From: Fremontodendron californicum
Lineage: Eukaryota > Streptophyta > Magnoliopsida > Malvales > Malvaceae
DNA: 64,000 nucleotides
Reading direction: 5' to 3'
Assembly: GCA_030761205.1 (NCBI GenBank)
Contig: JAULJL010000021.1
Coordinates: 8,165,160 to 8,229,159, forward strand
Shown here: positions 58,340-64,000 of the stretch, piece by piece
How the letters are laid out: the number at the start of each line of letters is the position of its first letter
Numbering within the stretch: the stretch's first letter is position 1
Made by a program: the position numbers and the translations under genes
The notes under the pieces: model-generated
Databases searched by the model: none
Seen by the model: only the letters and a program-made list of their open reading frames with translations
Told to the model about the DNA's origin: nothing

Positions 58340-59610
58340 AAGGATGGAAACCTCTGCTGCAGATCATAAGCTCTATTAAGTAGCATCTTCTGGGAATGTA
58401 TTACTCGATTGCACTAGGTATTCAGTTTGTGCACGCCCTCTTTTCTTATTCATTCTCCTATCCAAAACAGCTACTGGTTCCTTCACCACTACATCCCCAT
58501 CCAACAAAGGTAACTAGGATTGTGTTGGTTCCTTTCCCACATGCTTCTTCAATTGGGAGACATGAAAAATAGGATGAATCCTAGCTTCTTCGGGTAGTTC
58601 CAGTTTGTAAGAAACCTCCCAATTTGCCAGTATTCGATAAGGACCAAAAAACTTTGCTGCTAACTTCAAAGAAAACTTGTGAAGCACTGATTTTCGACGA
58701 TAAGGTTGTAGTTTGACATATAAAAGATCTTCCATACTGAATTGTCTATAAGTTCTATGCTTGTTAGCCTGTTGTTGCATCCTATGTTGTGCCCTCAATA
58801 AATGAAACTTTAAAAGTTGAATTGCTACCTATCGAGCCTGCAAACTTCTATCTACTGCCTCCACTTGAGAATCACCAGGAAGATAAGGCACATGTATTGG
58901 AGCAGGTTGGCCATAAATGATTGCATATGGTGTTGAGTTGGTTGTTGGATGATGAGTGGTATTATACCACCATTCAGCCAAGGGCAACCATTTAGCCTAG
59001 TGCTTAGGTTGTTCACCAGACATACATCTTAGATAGGTTTCAAGACACATGTTGACCACTTCAATCTGCCCATCAGATTGAGGATATAAGTAGAGGACAT
59101 ATGCAAATTTGTTCCTAATAAAGCTCCTTCTAAAATAAGCTAAGGAAAACCGCTAAGAAGTAAGCGTACTTGCTTAACTTGTCTACCACGACCAATATAA
59201 CTGACTTTCCAAAAGAGTAGGGAATACCCTATATGAATTACATAAAAATGTCAGTCCAGATGGTAGGAGAAATTGGTAAAGGCTGTAGCAACCCTGGGTA
59301 TGCAGATGTATCATACTTGTTCTATTGGCAAACAGAACAGTCTTGAACCCTTTTCCTCACATCCATTTTCATACATTTTCAATACACCATGGTCGTGATC
59401 TTTTTAAGAGTAGCTGCTACACTTGAATGTCCACCAACTACTGAGTTATGGAAGTAATGCTACAAGTCATTCCTATGAGCGCCGACTTTGCCTACAATTA
59501 ATTTCCCATTTCTTCTGAGTTGTTCATTCTGCCAGGTATAATTTGAAGTGTTGCTGGAGTGGACCTTGAGCTTGTGAAGTATGTGAATGATAGTGGGATC
59601 CTACCTTCAT
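58340..59610 (-). pseudogene. Integrase and chromodomain remnant
   Basis: Minus strand: a zinc-binding piece VQDCSVCQ near 59345-59320, an integrase core piece YPQSDGQIEVVN at about 59090-59050, and the C-terminal domain QFSMEDLLYVKLQPYRRKSV with AAKFFGPYRILANWEVSYKL and IHPIFHVSQLKKHVG (58740-58530). Past a stop at 58514, a chromodomain-like tail reads LDRRMNKKRGRAQTEYLVQ and SSNTFPEDAT, then stops. Chromodomains guide insertion of such elements into heterochromatin. Numerous stops and shifts. Confidence 0.85.
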
Positions 59611-59630
59611 TTAATCCCTGATTCGAGTTG

Positions 59631-60890
59631 CTAATTTAGTGTCAAAAACTGAATAAAACATAAAACAACTAGGGGTTGCCTAGACAAGGCATTAGCAACA
59701 GTATTATTGATTCCTTTCCTGAACAACAATTCATAATCTAACCCCATTATCTTGATCACCCATTTTTGTTGAGCTGGAGCTTGTGCCTTGTTATCCAATA
59801 GAAATCTAAGGCTATTATGATCAGTTTTGATAAAGAAATTGTGACCCACAAGATATGCACTCCATTTTTTCACAGCTGTTAATACAGCTAACATTTCCTT
59901 TTCCTAGGCAGATAGAGCCTGATTGTTGTGTGAAAGTGCCTTGCTGAAATAGGGTATAGGTTTCCCTTGCTGAATTAGCACAACACCTAAACCAGTGTTT
60001 GAGGCATCAGACTCCACAACAAAGGTTTCACTGAAATCAGGCAAACTTAATAATGGAGCAGAAATCAATGTTGTTTTGAGCTTCTCAAAAGCATTCTGGG
60101 TTGTAGTAGACCATTGGAATGCATTCTTCTTAAACAATTCAGCGAGGGCCTGAGCTATGGAACCATACCCTTTTATAAACCTTTTATAATAAGCTATGAG
60201 GCCTAGGAAGCCTCTAAGGTCTCTTATAGTACTAAAAACAGGTCAATGCTAAACACAAGCCACTTTAGTAGGGTCCATCTCTACACCTTGTTTACTAATA
60301 ACATGTCCTAAATGCTCCACTTTCTTGGCACCAAATACACTCTTTGAAAACTTCACAAGCAGTTTGTTGCTCAACAGAGTGAAAAAACTGATGTAGATGA
60401 TCTAGGCGAGCCATCCAACTGGATGACTATACCAATATATCATTAAAAAGCAAGACAAACCTCTTAAGAAAAGGTTGAAAAATGTTGTTCATCAGGCTTG
60501 GAAGGTAGAAGGAGCATTGGTTAAACCAAAAGGTATTACCAAAAACTCAAATGTCCTTAATGAGTTTTGAAAGCAGTTTTGTGCACATCTTATTCTACCA
60601 TTTAAATTTGGTGATACCCTGACCTGAGATCTAACTTTGTAAATCAACAAGCACCTACTAGCTCATCTAACAGATCTTCAACCAAGGGAATTGGAAACTT
60701 ATCCTTCATTATAAGCTTGTTAAGTTGTCTATAGTCAACACGCATTCTCCAAGACATATCCTTCTTCTTAACTAAAATCACTGGGGATGCGAAAGAGCTT
60801 GTGCTATCCCTAATGATTCCTGAACCCCTCATTTCAGCCACCAAAATCTCTATTTCATCCTTTTGAATGAAAGGGTATCTATAAGGAATT
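59631..60890 (-). pseudogene. Reverse transcriptase-RNase H remnant
   Basis: Minus strand: SPVILVKKKDMSWRMRVDYR and LNKLIMKDKFPIPLVEDLLD (RT start), and FEFLVIPFGLTNAPSTFQA near 60550. The catalytic DD region is frameshifted (near 60450). HLGHVISKQGVEMDPTKV (about 60330-60275) and LRGFLGLIAYYKRFIKGYG follow. RNase H has FVVESDASNTGLGVVLIQQG, LTAVKKWSAYLVGHNFFIKT and DHNSLRFLLDNKA. Stops near 60500, 60420, 60248 and 59905. Confidence 0.92.
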
Positions 60891-61737
60891 ATCTTAAAAG
60901 ACTGTGATCACACACAAGAGGAATCTTGTGATCATGTAGTCCTTTAAGAGGTAATTCCTTTGGAGTTTCAAAGAGTACTGAATATTGTAAGAGTAGTGTT
61001 CTCAGATCAGCAAGCAATGACTCAATCAAGGCCTTATTAGTGAGAGATTGCAGTACATCATTACTAATATTACTTAATAGCAGAGTATATGTTTTTGTAG
61101 AGTAAACTTGTATTCTTGCTAACTGTTTATCAATGGCTAGTTCCACAATTCCAGTGGTCAACCAGTGAAACCAACCCACTGGTTAGCCAAAGAAAATTGC
61201 ATTGTTAATTGCTAGAAGTCCCAAACAATAGGCCCTATATGTTTGCAACCATTCCATCCCTAAAACCACATCACACCCAGTAAGAGACAATACCAAGAAG
61301 TCTGTTACTTGAAACACCCGTTGTGTCTCCCATTGTACCCCATTGCATAGTTCTTGGACTTGCATGTACTCTTCATTTGCTACAGACACCTTAACACCAT
61401 CAACAAGTATGGTTTTAGCTCCCATTCTTTTCACAAAGGCATGATCGATGAAGTTGTGAGTGTTGCTTGTATCAACTAGAATAATAACTTGTTGGTTCTT
61501 GATTCTACCTTTGGCCCTCATAGTTTGAGGTCCAGCAGTGCCTAATAATGCATGAAGAGATAACACAGGCTTATGCAATGCCTTAGATTCCTCTGCAGTA
61601 GGTTCCTCCATGGTCTCCAAACAATAAAAAAACTCCCCCTGCTCATTAACTGAATCACTTCCATCATCCACTAACATTTGATACAGTTGTGGTCTCATGC
61701 ATCTATTCCCCATTTCAAATTTCACATCACACCACAT
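60889..61737 (-). pseudogene. Gag zinc finger and protease remnant
   Basis: Minus strand: a CCHC-like GLCMWCDVKFEMGNRC, with H replaced by N, at about 61750-61700, then an acidic linker and the protease IILVDTSNTHNFIDHAFV, whose usual DTGS is DTSN. The TGCDVVLGMEWLQT hallmark follows at about 61285-61245. After a stop at 61183, the linker to RT has LLLQYSVLFETPKELP and DHKIPL. The altered active-site triad shows long inactivity. Confidence 0.87.
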
Positions 61738-62394
61738 GCATAGTCCTCTCTTCCTCCTATCCTTCCTCTCCCTTCTAGTAGGTATTTTAGAAGATCTGGG
61801 GGTATTAGTATCCTGTCTTGGGCTGTTTGGCTTGTAGGAAGAACTTGGTAATGGTTTTAGGGGTCGAGGGTAGGTTAAGAATGAGATTTTTGGGGTTGGT
61901 AGCTATGGTGGTAGTGGAGGTTTAGGAAGTGGTGGTAAAGTTGTTTGGTTAAGGTTTTCATTTCTAGTGGACTTGTAGGTAACATAAGGTTTTTGAGGAA
62001 GGTTATATACTAGAGACTCTATTTGCTTAGGTAGTTGAAAGCATGGGTTAAAGTTATAGGATAAAACATTCGAACTGGCTTGGATATTTCTAGTTTAAGG
62101 TTGCTAATAAAGATACTCAGGCTGTACTCATTAGATAATTGCAATAGATTCAACAAACTTTCAAATTCTTAATAGTATTTCTCAACAGAATTAGATTGTT
62201 TCAATGTAACTAACTCATACATGGGTTCAGTAAATTCATTCTCTCCAAATTTGGATCTCACTTCAGTAATTTATAAAGACCAACTAACCTGAGTGATGCT
62301 AGTTCTTCATGAACCTCTGGTGCCATTGCAACGCTTGCCCCTTTAAGTGCATTATTACTGTTCAAACCTTGTCCTGTTCCTTCGTCTGATCGGC
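61738..62394 (-). pseudogene. Gag middle part, heavily decayed
   Basis: This lies between the N-terminal gag frame and the zinc finger. Only short pieces remain, such as the capsid-type segment near 62340-62160 and a proline/threonine-rich stretch at about 61990-61800. No frame longer than a few dozen codons survives. Confidence 0.5.
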
Positions 62395-62826
62395 CTAAAA
62401 AAATTGCTCGATCTTAAGTAGCCATCCCCTGAAATTAGTGCCTTCAGAACAAGGGCATTCTATCTTAGAGTATTTAGTTTGAATTTCGTTGGACTCACAC
62501 AGGGAAGGGTTGAACTGTGTCTTCTGCAAGATTATCGGTTCTTCGAAGGAAGTCTCCAGGGTACCTTTCTGTTTACCGTCAGAAGAACCCATTGCCATAG
62601 ATGATCCGGATGTTATCTCTTTAGTATTACCTTGCATCTTATGCATCATGGTCACAAAAAGACTATGCATCTTTGCTCCTATCGTCTCCATTCTATTCTT
62701 GAGCTCTATGCGAAATTCATTGCGCAGCAGCTCAGCATTTATAGCTAGCTTCCCATCAATATTCTCGAATTCCTTTTGAAGCTGATTAAGCTCCTTCTGC
62801 AACCTGGTGGTGGTTCCTTCAGTCAT
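62395..62826 (-). pseudogene. Gag N-terminal part
   Basis: Starts at ATG 62826 (MTEGTTTRLQKELNQLQKEF). It has a coiled-coil-like N-terminus with heptad leucines, a low-complexity linker, and SKIECPCSEGTNFRGWLLKI before a stop. GTNFRGWLLKIEQFF corresponds to the start of the retrotransposon capsid domain. Confidence 0.8.
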
Positions 62827-62850
62827 GCTTGGATCGGAAGCTCTAATAAC

Positions 62851-63305
62851 TAGGGATGGCAGCAGGTCGAATATCTGTCTTTTTTTGTAATATCCGAATT
62901 TGCATAACTGTTTTAAAATTCGAATCAGTTTATTATCCGCATTAAATCTGAATATTACTATCCGAATCCGAATTAAATAACATTATCCATCGGATATCCA
63001 AATCCGCTAAATATTTGAATTCAGTAAGTCAAATTTTTTTTTATATATAAAATCAAACAAAAATTAATTTTAAATTCAAATAAACGGATAATGGATTCGG
63101 ATAGCAGATTCGAATATCAGAATCCGTTATCCGTACAAGTAATGCTGATTCTGATAATGAATATCCGAGGTTTCGTATCCGCATCCGCTCCGAATCCGCT
63201 GCGGATAGTAATTATAATATTCGAATCCGAATTCCATCTGAATCTGCAAAAAACAGATCGGATAATTACGGATATCCAAATCCGCACTATCCATTGACAT
63301 TCCTA
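62851..63305. mobile_element. hAT-type element inserted near the gypsy primer-binding site
   Basis: 455 bp from TAGGGATGGCAGC to TTGACATTCCTA, flanked by CTAATAAC (62843-62850) and CTAATAGC (63306-63313), a one-mismatch 8-bp duplication. It is rich in ATCCGAATCCG-type subterminal repeats. It splits the primer-binding site region of the chromovirus from gag, so it landed after the gypsy element. Confidence 0.82.
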
Positions 63306-63315
63306 CTAATAGCAG

Positions 63316-63596
63316 TGATAGGAACATGATACAGAGTGTGGTGAAATAGATTCTGCAAGCAGAAGAGTATCCACAAAGAGAAACGAAAGAGAATGATATA
63401 GAGAGAGAGATTGTTGAATCACAATTTTTTTGTGTTCATCATTTCTCATTGTGCCTTATAACAACCTGCTGATATGGGAATTGCTGACTCAGCAATTTTG
63501 TTAGTAGCTACAGTAACGTAATAACAATTTAATCAAAACACACAATAAACTGAACAAAACGCAAAAAATGTAAGACATAAAAAATGGCTCATATCA
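63316..63596 (-). repeat. 5' LTR of the chromovirus
   Basis: 281 bp, TGATATGAGCC to CTATCA on the minus strand, matching 58010-58300. Confidence 0.88.
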
Positions 63597-64000
63597 GAAA
63601 ACTAAAAAAAAAAGAAAAAAAAAGCCTAACTACGGTTATCATCCCCAATTCCGCTGTTTTTCGTCACCTAAAACCAAACCAAACTTAAAGGAATCTAACT
63701 TTCCTCTACCCTTTCATGCCTTGAGCAACCTCGAAACGCTAGCCCTCTTCGTTGCCGCTGCCACATCAGATGGAAGGGTACAAAAGAATTAAATAATGTA
63801 AAAAGATTTTTTTTAATTTAAAAAAATAAAATAAAATCTTATACCGAGAGATAAAAAATCGAAATTATACAATGTTAATATTGTGTCGGTTTTCTTTAAA
63901 ATTGATATGTGATGGCTGGTACCACTAGTACTGTACCAATACCATACCGATAAACTGATTGTAACTCCAAGGTGCAAGCCAATTCAGAATATGCCTGCTC
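63597..64000. other. No gene seen
   Basis: Noncoding flank of the chromovirus. A mixed-composition patch at 63640-63780 resembles the one at 57840-57960 in character, but no frame is convincing. Confidence 0.35.

Larger units (their letters stand above)
58010..63596 (-). mobile_element. Chromodomain-bearing Ty3/gypsy element, short LTRs
   Basis: Minus-strand element with LTRs of about 281-291 bp (63316-63596 and 58010-58300). The LTRs start TGATATGAGCC and end in CTATCA or a mutated CTATTA. A purine tract GAAGAGGGGGCATC precedes the 3' LTR. The primer-binding site after the 5' LTR is a mutated iMet type, TGCTATTAGAGC, now split by a hAT insertion at 62851-63305. Order: gag, protease, RT, RNase H, integrase, chromodomain, all broken. 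The short LTRs and domain order suit the Reina group of chromoviruses. No matching 5-bp duplication was seen at the ends. Confidence 0.88.

Noticed and set aside
58005..63601. A TSD for the chromovirus
   Set aside because: The 5-mers next to the LTR ends (TTTAA and GAAAA) do not match. Either the ends are eroded or the element recombined.
1..64000. CRISPR arrays, operons or prokaryotic defence systems
   Set aside because: There are no spacer-repeat structures and no bacterial genes. All tandem repeats seen are contiguous or belong to transposons.

Overview
This is nuclear DNA from a flowering plant, probably a dicot. It is AT-rich, its genes have introns, and most of it is plant transposable elements: Ty3/gypsy, Ty1/copia, a TRIM, Mutator-like (MULE) and hAT. 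I cannot name the species. Only two host genes are clear, both on the minus strand: a six-exon mitochondrial pyruvate dehydrogenase kinase gene (51568-55367) and a small two-exon gene for a roughly 70-residue protein of unknown function (7523-7955). I saw no tRNA, rRNA or CRISPR.

Layout. 1-1800: a tandem array of about 120-bp units abutting the decayed gag-protease of a minus-strand gypsy element whose LTR/UTR runs to about 6022. 6023-7088: LTR-like DNA. 7523-7955: the small gene. 8484-9479: two hAT-type elements. 10869-12180: a 1.3-kb TRIM with a perfect 5-bp target-site duplication (TSD). 12541-26467: a nest in which a copia fragment has its LTR split by a minus-strand gypsy element (TSD GAATG). 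That element's 5' LTR is split by a plus-strand gypsy relative (TSD GCTTC), and its interior is replaced by an Athila-like segment whose two ends are both partial LTRs.

27136-33103: four hAT-type elements and a second copia fragment. 33182-39254: a 6.1-kb MULE (9-bp TSD TGTTATTAT) with long TIRs full of regularly spaced palindromes, a plant-mobile-domain (PMD) gene and a decayed transposase gene, joined by an internal deletion. 39264-46984: very AT-rich, with a fold-back element and two hAT elements. 46993-49498: a 2.5-kb hAT-type element without coding capacity. 50348-50856: another hAT element, just downstream of the kinase gene.

55583-57554, directly upstream of the kinase gene, is a four-level nest of DNA transposons. 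58010-63596 is a decayed chromodomain-bearing gypsy element on the minus strand with short LTRs and its own hAT insertion. In general the autonomous machinery is broken, while the small non-autonomous DNA elements have clean TSDs and recur many times.
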